From an uncultured Saprospiraceae bacterium (lineage in GTDB: Bacteria > Bacteroidota > Bacteroidia > Chitinophagales > Saprospiraceae): a DNA stretch of 64,000 bases. Shown piece by piece: positions 46,579 to 56,337 of the stretch. The notes under the pieces were generated by a model, which had not been told where the DNA came from, ran no database searches, and was given only the letters and a program-made list of their open reading frames with translations. Made by a program: the position numbers and the translations under genes. The stretch is taken from assembly GCA_943788055.1 (NCBI GenBank), contig CALSOU010000010.1:138491-202490 (forward strand). The letters run 5' to 3'. The stretch's first letter is position 1. Every line of letters begins with the position of its first letter.

Positions 46579-49500
46579 TTATTTCAATAGTGTTACATTT
46601 CCTCTTGTAATGTAAACTTCTCCGTTAGAACAAGTCACAACTAAGGAATATGCGTACACATCCGGAGACAATTCATCTCCATTGTAAGTTCCATCCCATC
46701 CAGTATTTAGTTGAGTTGTTTCAAATACCGTTTCTCCCCATCTATTATACACTATGAAGTTCACTTCTTTAATAAAGTTACTTCTTGGTATGAAAATATC
46801 ATTTACACCATCATTATTTGGACTAAATGCATTTGGTATGAAAACATCGGTTTCATCACAATTTGGTAGAATAACTGGTACTGTCAATGATTCGACATCC
46901 GTACAACCATTTTCATCAGTAATTGTGACTGTATAAGTCGATTCCTGCAGGATTGTGTCTGTAATAGATGATCCTGTTTCTCCCGTGTTCCAAACATATG
47001 TACAATTGTCATTGTCTGGTGATACAAAAACCTCTATCTCATTGCATTGGTAAGGTTCTGATGGATCCGCAACTACACTCTTATCAATCACACTAATTTC
47101 TTGAACAAAAGTTATGAGTGTATCACAATTGTTATCTCCATTTGTCACAAAGACACTAAACTCCTTAGTATCACTGGCAGTCACTACAACTGTATTTGTT
47201 CCTTCACCAGAAACAATACAATCTTGTGGTTCCCAATCATAACTGAAGTCATTTCCTGGAGTATCATTAATGACTGTGATCGTAATCTCTTCATCTACAC
47301 AAGCGATATCTGGCTTTTCAACCGTCAAATCATAAATATATACTTCAACTTCAATAGTATCACTTGCCGTACATCCAAAATCATCTGTGATAGTTGCAAC
47401 GACCTGTGAAGATGCATCTCCAACATAAATAATCGTACTTCCTTCTCCTAAAGATCCTTCGCTATCAGACCATTCGATAGTACCTTCAGTATTAGTCATT
47501 GTAGTTAATAGTACATTATTGCCATAACACAAGAAAACATCACCATTATCAATTTCAATCTCAGGAATGACAGGAACCACTATTTCTTGAACAAGTTGTG
47601 TTCCATCACAAGGTCCTCCTACTATAGTAATTGTCACACTATAAACGCCTGGTTCTTCGTATGTATAACAAGGGTTTTCCTCTGTTGATACATCATCCTC
47701 GGTCCCTTCAACACCAAAATCCCACATGTAAGAGCTACCTGTAGGAGTAGTTGTATTATTGAAACACATTTCAAGACTTCCACAAGTCACCTCTGCGCTG
47801 AAAGACAATTCTGGCTGCTGTTCAGCAGTAATTTCAATAGATCCACTTTCTGTGCAACCAAATTGATTAGTTACTATAAAGTTTATCGTAGTTTCAAAGT
47901 TAGCGTCATCTACCAGAATAATTACTGAAGAGTCTGTTGTCGACTGTATAATATCATTTTCATCCCACACGATCATAATTTCGTGATCGGGGTTTTCATT
48001 AGTCACGACTATTTCTTCTAGGCTATTCGTACAAGCAACAAAAGATTCGGGATAAGAAATTTCAACAGTTTGATTCGAAATGTCTAAAGTAGCGACATTA
48101 CTGCAACCAGTACCTTCTTTTACCTGAACATATATTGTTTCATTCTCATCAACCATGGTATAGTTAAGCGTATCTGTCATATCTCCTATAACATTCTCAA
48201 ATAAAGGATCATTTGACCAAACAAACTGGTTACCTTCTAATCCTCCGTTTACCCACAACTTCAATGTACCATCACAACTAACAGAGTCTAGAGCAATAAT
48301 AGATAGGTCTGCTTTATCTATCACGTCAGCCATGAAAACAGCTGAATCTGTACAAATTCCATCAGTCACAATAATTGTGTAATTAGTTGAAGATAATGGA
48401 GCAATTGAAATCACACAAGGATCCTCTTCATCGTCAAATATCACGTAGTCCAATGGACTAATTGAATATGTTAGATCACAATTTGGATTCACTAAAACTG
48501 CAATAGTGTCACCTTGGCAAATCATCATCGGGCTAGCCGTTAATTCCAAGTCAAGGGGGTCAGCATCTACATCTTGAGTTGCTGAAGCTGTACAATCATT
48601 TTCAGAGGTTGCCACTAGCGTTATGCTTACATTATCGTTTTGTGGTACAACTACTGATACCATTTCTCCAGAAGCAGTCGTAGTAAATCCTTCAGATGTA
48701 ATAACCCATTCCAATGATACGATTTCATAATCTGGATCGGTACTGGTGCTATTTAGTAAAATGGTTGTCGAATCGGTAGCACATGATTCTATTGACGTTT
48801 CAAAAGATGCTTCTAAGTTTGAATCATATACTCCTACTGTATCAAACATTACTGTGGAACAGCCATCAATATCTCTGAATGCTTCAAGACCAATTATATA
48901 GACTCCATTACCTGGAAAAGTAAAAGTCGGATTTCCGGCATTAGCATCAAAAAGCACATCATCAGAAGGATTAACTGTCCATTCGTAGCTATCAGCATCT
49001 GTGGAATTGTTTACGACAGTAATTTCTAAACCTTCGCAAAAAGGATTGCTAGGCACATCAAATGCTGCCATTGGTCCCTCGGTGCATATTCTAGTATTAT
49101 ACTCGAAACTCCTGCCTATGGTAGTAGTTAACTCTCCGTCTCGATATTCTTCAACAGCAACCCCAATCAGCCACTGACCAATAGTATTTGGTAAAGCTGT
49201 TAGAACTCCCGTATTAGGATCAATCGTTAATGGTGTTCCTCCCATTGGATCATCAAACGTATATGGAGCCTGATACTCAGATGGGGCATATGGAGGCCCT
49301 GCAGGAGGAACAGGCTGTGGATTATCGAAAGTTGCTCCAGTAAAAGGATTAAACAATTTATAAACAAGAGAATCACCTTCAGTATCACTTGCTGAGTGGT
49401 CAAAAACTAAAGTCTGGTTAGCACAAATATATACGCGTGGCCAATCGTTGAACGTAGGAGAAGAATTACACTCTTCACCCATAGATTCTTCAAGTAAGCG

Positions 49501-50007
49501 CACAAAGAACGTTGAACCCGTGTTCAAAGGATCTACTATATTATCTAGTGTAACATTTTTACAACATCTTTGATAAGCAAAGTAGTAACCTGACTGTCTT
49601 TTAGGAAGGTTTACAACTCCCACATAGGTTGCCTCTTCAACACATACTGGATTTCCTAGAAAGGAACACCCTTGATCTAAAGAAGTATCTATCGTATCAA
49701 CTGTTGGGTTTTGAATTTGAATCATACCTCCCGTACCAAACCAAGGTAGCAAATTACCGTAACCATCAAAAATTCCTACATGTGCTGTATTATCAAATGG
49801 CTCTTCACCATTTTGACAGTCTCTCCTGACGGTCAATGTGACTTCATAGTCACCAAAACCTAGGCATTTGTAGGTAATGTCTCCACCAACAATATGCGTT
49901 GCGTTAAGAGAATTTCCCGACATCAAAAGGAATGCAAACAATGTCCAGGTCAAAAGGCTATTCAGCTTCTTCAATGGATACACTTTTATATGTTTAATAA
50001 TTATCAT
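46579..50007 (-). CDS. Large T9SS-B (CHU-type) PKD adhesin-like protein
   Basis: A 1142-residue secreted or surface protein. After a signal peptide (LLTWTLFAFLLMSGNSLNA), residues about 36-330 form the same Cys-rich module as in the two CHU proteins at 32-38 kb (THIVGGDITYKCLG, YQRCCKNVTLDNI). The middle carries PKD and Ig-like repeats (SYEWTVNPSDDVLF, SSYMWDFGVEGTEDD). The C-terminus is a T9SS-B sorting domain (DVFIPNAFSPNNDGVNDIF, YNRWGETVFETT, ITRGNVTLLK). It is the last gene of a three-gene unit, two bases after the PorE-like gene. Unlike its two paralogues it is intact. The role is probably gliding or adhesion, inferred from the family. Confidence 0.92.
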   Translation of the reverse strand: MIIIKHIKVYPLKKLNSLLTWTLFAFLLMSGNSLNATHIVGGDITYKCLGFGDYEVTLTVRRDCQNGEEPFDNTAHVGIFDGYGNLLPWFGTGGMIQIQNPTVDTIDTSLDQGCSFLGNPVCVEEATYVGVVNLPKRQSGYYFAYQRCCKNVTLDNIVDPLNTGSTFFVRLLEESMGEECNSSPTFNDWPRVYICANQTLVFDHSASDTEGDSLVYKLFNPFTGATFDNPQPVPPAGPPYAPSEYQAPYTFDDPMGGTPLTIDPNTGVLTALPNTIGQWLIGVAVEEYRDGELTTTIGRSFEYNTRICTEGPMAAFDVPSNPFCEGLEITVVNNSTDADSYEWTVNPSDDVLFDANAGNPTFTFPGNGVYIIGLEAFRDIDGCSTVMFDTVGVYDSNLEASFETSIESCATDSTTILLNSTSTDPDYEIVSLEWVITSEGFTTTASGEMVSVVVPQNDNVSITLVATSENDCTASATQDVDADPLDLELTASPMMICQGDTIAVLVNPNCDLTYSISPLDYVIFDDEEDPCVISIAPLSSTNYTIIVTDGICTDSAVFMADVIDKADLSIIALDSVSCDGTLKLWVNGGLEGNQFVWSNDPLFENVIGDMTDTLNYTMVDENETIYVQVKEGTGCSNVATLDISNQTVEISYPESFVACTNSLEEIVVTNENPDHEIMIVWDENDIIQSTTDSSVIILVDDANFETTINFIVTNQFGCTESGSIEITAEQQPELSFSAEVTCGSLEMCFNNTTTPTGSSYMWDFGVEGTEDDVSTEENPCYTYEEPGVYSVTITIVGGPCDGTQLVQEIVVPVIPEIEIDNGDVFLCYGNNVLLTTMTNTEGTIEWSDSEGSLGEGSTIIYVGDASSQVVATITDDFGCTASDTIEVEVYIYDLTVEKPDIACVDEEITITVINDTPGNDFSYDWEPQDCIVSGEGTNTVVVTASDTKEFSVFVTNGDNNCDTLITFVQEISVIDKSVVADPSEPYQCNEIEVFVSPDNDNCTYVWNTGETGSSITDTILQESTYTVTITDENGCTDVESLTVPVILPNCDETDVFIPNAFSPNNDGVNDIFIPRSNFIKEVNFIVYNRWGETVFETTQLNTGWDGTYNGDELSPDVYAYSLVVTCSNGEVYITRGNVTLLK

Positions 50008-50009
50008 GA

Positions 50010-52427
50010 CTATTTTTGTTGGCGGGTTACTTCAATAATTTCCACTCGTCTCTCTTTAGACGCCTGCACACTATATATCGATGCTGGTGTATCTGAACTA
50101 GAGTCTGAAATATCTTTTGGAGCAAGTTCCTCTCCATATGATATATCTGTAACTAACAATTGTCCAGATTCTAAATAAGGTATAAGAGCACCATCATTGT
50201 ACCGACGAATCTCATTCATGATAGCTGAAATTCTTCGCTGTCCTAGAATTAAGTTGTAATCAGTTCTAGATAATGGACTCGCAAAACCTTGTATAGTAAT
50301 TTCAAAAGAAATACCCTTTTCTAGCGTTGGCACTAATTGGCTTAAAAACAGAGTCAATTTGTTATAACCTCCAACAACATCACTCTCAAAGAACATCTCG
50401 ATATTATCAGGAGATTTACTTCTTCTCATAAAGCTAGGCTTTCTCTTCAAATACCTTTCGTATGTATTTTTATAAGTCTTACTCGTAGTCTGTGCAACAG
50501 TGCGAGGATTTGGATGATCATTATCAAAATACAGCGTCAAAGGCAACATATTGTCAAGCATTCCAACAGGATCCTGCTTCAAGTAGATGTTCTTTGTAAT
50601 CTTGGTCCCTCCTACTCCACTTGTCACTATATCAATTGAAGCGGGATAATACCCAGGATTAGAAGCTAACACCTTGTAATTATGACCTCGAACCAGGGTG
50701 AAATTGAAGTCATTTGCAGTTGCGTTTGTGACAACCACATCTTCAATTCCTGCATCAGTAAGATTTTTCAACACGATTGTTGATTCAACTAATTCCAATT
50801 TCGTTTGTTCGTCAAACGTAAAAACATCTAGCTCCAAAAACTCTGGCTCCAAAAATAATTTCTTTGTAATATCTTGACTTTTCTTCAGTCCACAAGTTGA
50901 ATACTTAAGTGTATCTGATTTATATCCAAGCTTCTCTCCAATGATGAGATAGTTGGTACATCGATCTAGTTTGAACAAGTGCGAATTCCCTTCATCATTC
51001 GTAATTTCTCCTACCAACTCACCTGTATCTTCATTGTACAGTTTTACTGTGGCTCCCACCAAATCACCAAGTGATATTTTATCGAATGTCAAAGCATACA
51101 AATTCAAATCAAGTTCGTCAAACTTCACTTTATAAATATCAAAACAACATGCTTGCTGAATGTTATCAATAAACTGAGCACCTTCTCGGTTAGTTGAAAA
51201 GTAACCAGTCTCTTCATCATCAGAAAGAACAAAATAGATATCGTGATAAGAAGAATTTAACGGGTTATTCAAATGCAAAGGCTCACTGTAACTACCATCA
51301 TATCTGGTACTATATACATCATAGCCTCCAAAAGAACGATACCCATCCGAGCTAAAATACAGAGTACTACTTGGAATATGAAAAAACGGAGTCAATTCGT
51401 CCTCTTTGGTATTTACTGACTCAAGGTTCATTGGCTTCGTAAAGTTATCCTTGTTATCTATGATCGAATACCATAAATCCAATTTCCCTTTTCCTCCGGG
51501 TCTATCTGACGAAAAATACAGAATTTCTTTGTCTCGATCTTTATCATAACCTACTGTTGGCTGTGTAGATGTAAAACCCTGTGCATTGACGAAGTCAGGA
51601 AGCTTTTTCGCTGCTCCCATCTTACCATTTTCATCAATCATTCGACAATACAAGTCGCATCGAATTTCACTATCATTGAGTCTTTCACAAACAGTGTAAA
51701 ACAACTTTGATTTGTCCTTATTAAATGCTGTATTGGCAGTGATAGCGATATCGCTATTTAAATCACCTTCGATTACATTAGCAGAGCCAAAATCACCATT
51801 AAAGTCTTTTGGTAACTTAGATTTCATAACTTTTGAAATCCTACTTTTTTTGTCATTTTTATCCTCAAATCTCATCGAAGAGAAGTATAATTCATCTTCA
51901 TTTATAGAAGGAGCCACATCGCTATATACAGTATTAACCTTCTCTCCAGCGTTTCCAACATTAATCGATTCATCTGGCTCTTCAATTTCTGTCATCGCCC
52001 ACTCGGAAGCTGCTCGCTCTTTATCAGCTTTCATCGTAAAATACTCATCATCACCACTGTTCTCAGAAAGGTATAGGTCATACATATCAATTGCTTCCTG
52101 ATACTTTCCTTGTCTTTGCATCATTTCAGCAAGATAGTACGTCGCCAATGGATAGCTATTTTCTGAATCGTTCTCTTTGACAAACTGATAATTTTGCTCA
52201 GCTAGGCTATAGGACATGAACTTTCGGCTTGACTCAGCTAGATTATATCGTAAATCAATATTGGATTCTTCAAACGCAACTGCCTCTTGGTAGTACACTA
52301 CGGAAGAATAATAATTCTTAGAAATATAAGCCTCTTTCGCTGCCTCAATAAAGGCCTTTTGAGTTTGCGAGAACGCTCCTAAAGAAAAGAGAAGCAAGGC
52401 TAGTATTATCGTAAATTGTTTTTTCAT
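50010..52427 (-). CDS. PorE-like TPR/PD40/OmpA-family T9SS protein
   Basis: An 805-residue exported protein. Signal peptide (1-20), TPR repeats (about 22-140, YYQEAVAFEESNIDLRYN, GKYQEAIDMYDLYL), a PD40/beta-propeller region (about 165-430, ELYFSSMRFEDK, LYFSSDRPGGKGKLDLWY, TLYFSSDGYRSFGGYDVY), a carboxypeptidase-regulatory-like fold and a C-terminal OmpA-like peptidoglycan-binding region (ITIQGFASPLSRTDYNLILG). That order matches PorE, a T9SS component joined to the PorKLMN complex. It sits between PorP/SprF-like and CHU genes; whether it serves T9SS generally or only that client is unknown. Confidence 0.8.
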   Translation of the reverse strand: MKKQFTIILALLLFSLGAFSQTQKAFIEAAKEAYISKNYYSSVVYYQEAVAFEESNIDLRYNLAESSRKFMSYSLAEQNYQFVKENDSENSYPLATYYLAEMMQRQGKYQEAIDMYDLYLSENSGDDEYFTMKADKERAASEWAMTEIEEPDESINVGNAGEKVNTVYSDVAPSINEDELYFSSMRFEDKNDKKSRISKVMKSKLPKDFNGDFGSANVIEGDLNSDIAITANTAFNKDKSKLFYTVCERLNDSEIRCDLYCRMIDENGKMGAAKKLPDFVNAQGFTSTQPTVGYDKDRDKEILYFSSDRPGGKGKLDLWYSIIDNKDNFTKPMNLESVNTKEDELTPFFHIPSSTLYFSSDGYRSFGGYDVYSTRYDGSYSEPLHLNNPLNSSYHDIYFVLSDDEETGYFSTNREGAQFIDNIQQACCFDIYKVKFDELDLNLYALTFDKISLGDLVGATVKLYNEDTGELVGEITNDEGNSHLFKLDRCTNYLIIGEKLGYKSDTLKYSTCGLKKSQDITKKLFLEPEFLELDVFTFDEQTKLELVESTIVLKNLTDAGIEDVVVTNATANDFNFTLVRGHNYKVLASNPGYYPASIDIVTSGVGGTKITKNIYLKQDPVGMLDNMLPLTLYFDNDHPNPRTVAQTTSKTYKNTYERYLKRKPSFMRRSKSPDNIEMFFESDVVGGYNKLTLFLSQLVPTLEKGISFEITIQGFASPLSRTDYNLILGQRRISAIMNEIRRYNDGALIPYLESGQLLVTDISYGEELAPKDISDSSSDTPASIYSVQASKERRVEIIEVTRQQK

Positions 52428-52450
52428 AATCGTGGTCGGTTCCAGTTAAA

Positions 52451-53470
52451 TTAGAATATTGGGCAAGCCTTCTTCTGAGATAAAGGCTGAACGTTGGTAA
52501 TTATATACCGAATATGTACTTCAGGCCCTCCTGCACGTAGGTCGTGCAAATCTTGGAAATGAGTTAAATTCAAGTCATAACTAGCTCCTACGTACCATTG
52601 ATTGAAATGTAACGCTGCTAATGGTATTAATGAACTTCCAAATCGATAATTACAACCTAGGTCAATTGCATATTTTTTACCTGCATTCTGATTAAGGTGG
52701 AATCTTACAAGACCACCAACAACTGTTTCTGCATAAGGACCTTGGCTATAGTGGTTGGCGTGTAACCCTAAATCAAGTGGATTTGCAACTTTAAATGTAC
52801 CAGTAAAATTCAAAGCTAATCTACGAGGAAGTTGAGAAGTAATGTTATCGAATGTAGAACTTGGCTGATTTAAGTGCCAAAAGCCAACTCCAAGATTAAA
52901 GTTGGTTCTTGCTGATTTTTGAAATCTGTAATTTACACCTACTCCACTTTCTAAGTAAGTAAATCTGTCAGTATTAAAATTCTCATTTGAAGGAAGTGAA
53001 GGATCAAATCGATCTCCGGTCCATTGCTCATCCCATCTTAGACCATTCGCAGAATAACCTTCAGAGGCAACTCCTAAAAGTATACCTGCAGTAATAATAT
53101 TATTGCTGTTGAGTATGCGAGAATATGATCCTGTTAGATTAAGATCAGTCAGATTATAGTTTGCATCTCCAGATTGATCATAATTAAAAATCGCACCTAC
53201 ACCAAAAAAACCTTTATCACGATTCTTCGTGTAAAGCTTCATATCATAATTACCCGTGAAGGTAGTGTACGGTACTTCGACATTTCTCCATTGATCTCGA
53301 ACGCTTCCAATAACTCTGACATCACCGTTGAATATTCCAGTCAAGGCGGGGTTGATGTTCAGTGGGCTATTATAAAACTGAGAGTAATGAATATCTTGTC
53401 CAATCAGGTCATTCTTTCCGAAACAAAAGATCAGAAAAACAACCATTGCTGTGTAAAAATTCTTTCTCAA
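52451..53470 (-). CDS. PorP/SprF-family T9SS outer-membrane protein
   Basis: A 339-residue barrel with a signal peptide (about 1-24, FLIFCFGKNDLIGQD), the conserved opening HYSQFYNSPLNINPALTGIFNGD, and later KGFFGVGAIFNYDQSGD and LASEG-type strands. The opening is the signature of PorP/SprF proteins, which anchor type-B CHU cargo at the cell surface. Such genes usually lie next to their cargo gene, as here. It is the first gene of the minus-strand PorP-PorE-CHU cassette (23 and 2 bases between genes). Confidence 0.93.
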   Translation of the reverse strand: MRKNFYTAMVVFLIFCFGKNDLIGQDIHYSQFYNSPLNINPALTGIFNGDVRVIGSVRDQWRNVEVPYTTFTGNYDMKLYTKNRDKGFFGVGAIFNYDQSGDANYNLTDLNLTGSYSRILNSNNIITAGILLGVASEGYSANGLRWDEQWTGDRFDPSLPSNENFNTDRFTYLESGVGVNYRFQKSARTNFNLGVGFWHLNQPSSTFDNITSQLPRRLALNFTGTFKVANPLDLGLHANHYSQGPYAETVVGGLVRFHLNQNAGKKYAIDLGCNYRFGSSLIPLAALHFNQWYVGASYDLNLTHFQDLHDLRAGGPEVHIRYIITNVQPLSQKKACPIF

Positions 53471-53810
53471 AGCAGGTTGATTTTAATATTACAAAAAGTA
53501 AGCATATATATACACTTAGGGCAGAGATACTTAGAAGCAGCTTCTTCATAAATGCTCTAGTACTCTGATTTTCAGTACACTTACATGACTTACTTACATT
53601 CTTAACATCATGGACAAAGATATGATTTCAATTGGAATTATTTGCAGGTAAGGTTACATATAAATATCTTATATAAAAAAAGATACTATATGTTTTTTTG
53701 TCTTAATTTCTATTTCTAAAATGCACCAATTACGAATTATAGCGTTTAATTACTTTTACCTACTTGACTTACTCAAAAGAATTTAATTTTGCAAAAAAAC
53801 TTCAATAAAC
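53471..53810. other. Divergent intergenic region, T9SS cassette and nnr operon
   Basis: An AT-rich 340-base spacer. Besides the plus-strand promoter listed separately it has runs of A and T (53670-53700) but no coding sequence or convincing terminator. The porP promoter should lie at its left end; TACTTTTTG on the minus strand near 53497 is one base longer than the usual -7 box. Confidence 0.5.
53764..53791 (+). promoter_or_regulatory. Bacteroidota-type promoter of nnr-cobB
   Basis: TTG (53764-53766), a 17-base spacer and TAATTTTG (53784-53791) followed by CA; the ATG is 20 bases further on. It fits the TTTG/TAnnTTTG pair with a slightly short spacer. Confidence 0.6.
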
Positions 53811-55298
53811 ATGAGAATATATTCAGCTAAACAGATTCTTGAATGGGAAAATTTTCACTTTGGACATTCTGGGAAAGAACCCTACGATCTTATGACCAAG
53901 GCTTCTACACTTGTTGCTAATTGGGTTGATAAAAAATTGGTGCGAGACGATATTGACATTTGTATCCTCTGTGGAAAAGGAAATAACGGCGGTGATGGTT
54001 ATACAGTAGCTAAAATCCTCCGTGAGCGTGGACTTACTCCCAAGGTATATGATTTATCACCTTCAGAAGGTTCTCAACTGCGAGAACACGCAAAGGCGCT
54101 TTACCAAGGTAAAATACAGGATGTACATTCTGTTCAAGATTTGCATGATATTAGTGACTTCCAGCTTTGTATAGACGCTATTTTCGGTATAGGTATTGAT
54201 CGTCCACTGGAAGGTTTAATTTTAGATTTAGTAGAATACATTAATGAACACGCTGTACATATTATGAGTATTGATATTCCCAGTGGTATGTACACCGAAG
54301 AACAAACTATCCATACTACCATCAAAGCACAAGAAACGTGTACCTTCACCTCACCAAAAAGAAGTTTTTTCAGCTCGACCAATGAAGATCGCTTGGGACT
54401 GTGGGTTACAAGGGATTTAGACCTTGTGCCAAAGTACCACGAACAAGTTGATTGCTCACAGTATTTGATTACGAAGCGAATGGTCAAGCCGCTGGTAAAA
54501 CCAAGAATTCGGTTTTCACATAAAGGTACTTATGGACATTGCCTTTTAATTGGAAGTTCCGTGGGTATGGCCGGAGCATTGGCCTTGGCTGGAAGATCAG
54601 CATTGCGAATGGGAGCGGGCTTGGTAACGCTTGGTAGTGTCGAGTCAAACAGAATTGCCCTTCAATCTTCTCTGCCAGAAGCAATGTTTAAATCTTTAGG
54701 TGAACAGGCAGTGACAGAGATCAATTCAAAGTTTGATAATTTTGATGTTATTGGAATAGGACCAGGATTGGGCAGAGAAGACAAAATTAAAAGCGCCATA
54801 CAAGGTTTTCTATCAAAACAAAAAGTTCCATTGGTCATTGACGCCGATGCCTTAAATTTAATCAGCGAACTAGAAATTTCTGGGCAACTTCCGCCGGAAA
54901 GTATTATAACTCCGCATCCTAAGGAATTTGATCGAATATTTGGGCATCACAACAATGATTTTGATCGACGAAGTGTGCAAATAGAAATGAGTGTCAAGCT
55001 CAATATATATATTGTATTGAAAGGCGCTTACACAACAATTACGACGCCATCGGGCGATATATATTTCAATCAGACTGGGAATCCTGGAATGGCAGTTGGT
55101 GGTTCAGGAGATATCTTAACCGGTATGATTTGTTCGCTAATTGCTCAAGGACACAGCAAACTAAGCGCCTGTATACTTGGTGTTTATATGCACGGTTTAG
55201 CGGGTGATTCAGCTGCGAAAGATTTAGGTCAAGAATTTATGATTTCCACAGATATCATTAATTATATATCTGCTGCTTACAAGATGGTTAAATCGTGA
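53811..55298 (+). CDS. nnr: Bifunctional NAD(P)H-hydrate epimerase/dehydratase
   Basis: A 495-residue metabolite-repair enzyme that restores damaged NADHX and NADPHX. The N-terminal YjeF domain (1-215) is the epimerase with CGKGNNGGDGYTVAKIL and DAIFGIGIDRPLEG. The C-terminal ribokinase-like domain (225-495) is the ADP-dependent dehydratase with HKGTYGHCLLIGSS, IGIGPGLGR, VIDADALN, ITPHPKEFDRI and GNPGMAVGGSGDILTG. The order and length match the usual fusion. Its stop overlaps the sirtuin start by four bases, so two NAD-related enzymes are made together. Confidence 0.96.
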   Translation: MRIYSAKQILEWENFHFGHSGKEPYDLMTKASTLVANWVDKKLVRDDIDICILCGKGNNGGDGYTVAKILRERGLTPKVYDLSPSEGSQLREHAKALYQGKIQDVHSVQDLHDISDFQLCIDAIFGIGIDRPLEGLILDLVEYINEHAVHIMSIDIPSGMYTEEQTIHTTIKAQETCTFTSPKRSFFSSTNEDRLGLWVTRDLDLVPKYHEQVDCSQYLITKRMVKPLVKPRIRFSHKGTYGHCLLIGSSVGMAGALALAGRSALRMGAGLVTLGSVESNRIALQSSLPEAMFKSLGEQAVTEINSKFDNFDVIGIGPGLGREDKIKSAIQGFLSKQKVPLVIDADALNLISELEISGQLPPESIITPHPKEFDRIFGHHNNDFDRRSVQIEMSVKLNIYIVLKGAYTTITTPSGDIYFNQTGNPGMAVGGSGDILTGMICSLIAQGHSKLSACILGVYMHGLAGDSAAKDLGQEFMISTDIINYISAAYKMVKS

Positions 55299-55978
55299 AG
55301 AAGATTGTAATTTTAACAGGAGCTGGTATTAGTGCGGAAAGCGGGATCAATACATTCAGAGGTTCAAATGGACTTTGGGAAAGACATGATATCTATGAGG
55401 TTGCTTCGCCTGAGGGCTGGAAGCGAAATCCGGAACTAGTTTTAGATTTCTATAACAAAAGAAGAGCTCAGTTGCATGAGGTTGTACCCAACGAGGCTCA
55501 TTTTGCCATTTCGGAATTATCAAAAAGTCATCATGTACATGTCATTACCCAAAATGTAGATGATCTTCATGAAAGAGCAGGCAATCCAAATATTAGCCAT
55601 CTGCATGGGGAGCTTCGCAAAGTAAGGAGTGAATTTGATCAGTCTTATGTAATTCCTTTTGACGGCGATTTGTTGCTTGGGGACTTATGTCCAAAGGGTC
55701 ATCAACTTCGACCTCATATTGTTTGGTTTGGAGAAGCAGTTCCACTGATAGACAAGGCAATACAAATCATGCACGATTCTGACGAAGTGTGGATTATTGG
55801 AACGAGTATGAAAGTTTATCCTGCGGCGGGCCTTCTCTCGTATGCTCCTCCTAGCTCGCAGATTGTGTATATCGATCCTAATCCTCAAATTAATTATGAG
55901 CTTTCAAGGTTTAATGTGAGGGTTATTGAAAATACTGCAGCTAAAGCTACACCACTCCTTGTAGAACAATATTTGTAG
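55295..55978 (+). CDS. cobB: SIR2-family NAD-dependent protein deacylase
   Basis: A 227-residue class III sirtuin. TGAGISAESGINTFRGSNGLW (NAD site), TQNVDDLHERAG, catalytic His104 in HLHGEL and RPHIVWFGEAVP are all present. Tyr53 and Arg56 in DFYNKRR fit the Y-x-x-R pair that favours succinyl and malonyl groups. Of the four zinc-ligand Cys usually found between the catalytic His and RPxxVWFGE, only Cys132 is present; this zinc-poor form is seen in some Bacteroidota, from memory. It starts inside the nnr stop (4-base overlap). Confidence 0.93.
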   Translation: MKKIVILTGAGISAESGINTFRGSNGLWERHDIYEVASPEGWKRNPELVLDFYNKRRAQLHEVVPNEAHFAISELSKSHHVHVITQNVDDLHERAGNPNISHLHGELRKVRSEFDQSYVIPFDGDLLLGDLCPKGHQLRPHIVWFGEAVPLIDKAIQIMHDSDEVWIIGTSMKVYPAAGLLSYAPPSSQIVYIDPNPQINYELSRFNVRVIENTAAKATPLLVEQYL

Positions 55979-56337
55979 ACAATTGAGAACCATTCTTGCT
56001 TCTTGCTGGAGATCTTTGCACAAGGAACATGAAGGGCTTGTCCTGAGCCATATCCATAGAAAGTGACAAATCATTTTACAAATGATTTCCCCTTATCAAA
56101 TCTAATATTTTAATCAAATGTGGATCACAGATGATCACGAATGTGATAACCTTAAATACTCCGCTCCAGGTACAATAAAAACTTACTCAAATTCAACTTT
56201 ATAAGTCTACATTCAAGACGCAGCTTGATCAGTTATGAAACCTGGATGTGCCCAAATATTAAAATGGCAGGCACCTGAGTGATACCCGCCATCAAGCATT
56301 TGAGCTAAAGATTTATTTTAAATCTAAAGAGATTTTT
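55979..56337. other. Intergenic between convergent cobB and nrdA
   Basis: 359 bases without a supported gene. It holds an AT-rich inverted repeat (AAATCATTT at 56068-56076 with AAATGATTT at 56080-56088), possibly ending the plus-strand transcript though without a T run, and the nrdA terminator. The rest may be decayed sequence. Confidence 0.5.
56250..56292 (-). terminator. Terminator of the nrdBA operon
   Basis: Minus-strand ATGGCGGGTA (56292-56283) pairs fully with TGCCTGCCAT (56273-56264), using two G-U pairs, and is followed by TTTTAATATTT. It lies 45 bases past nrdA. Confidence 0.75.

Noticed and set aside
53655..53700. Terminator-like TATCTT/AAGATA hairpin with T run
   Set aside because: Six A-T-rich pairs only, between divergent starts where no transcript should end.
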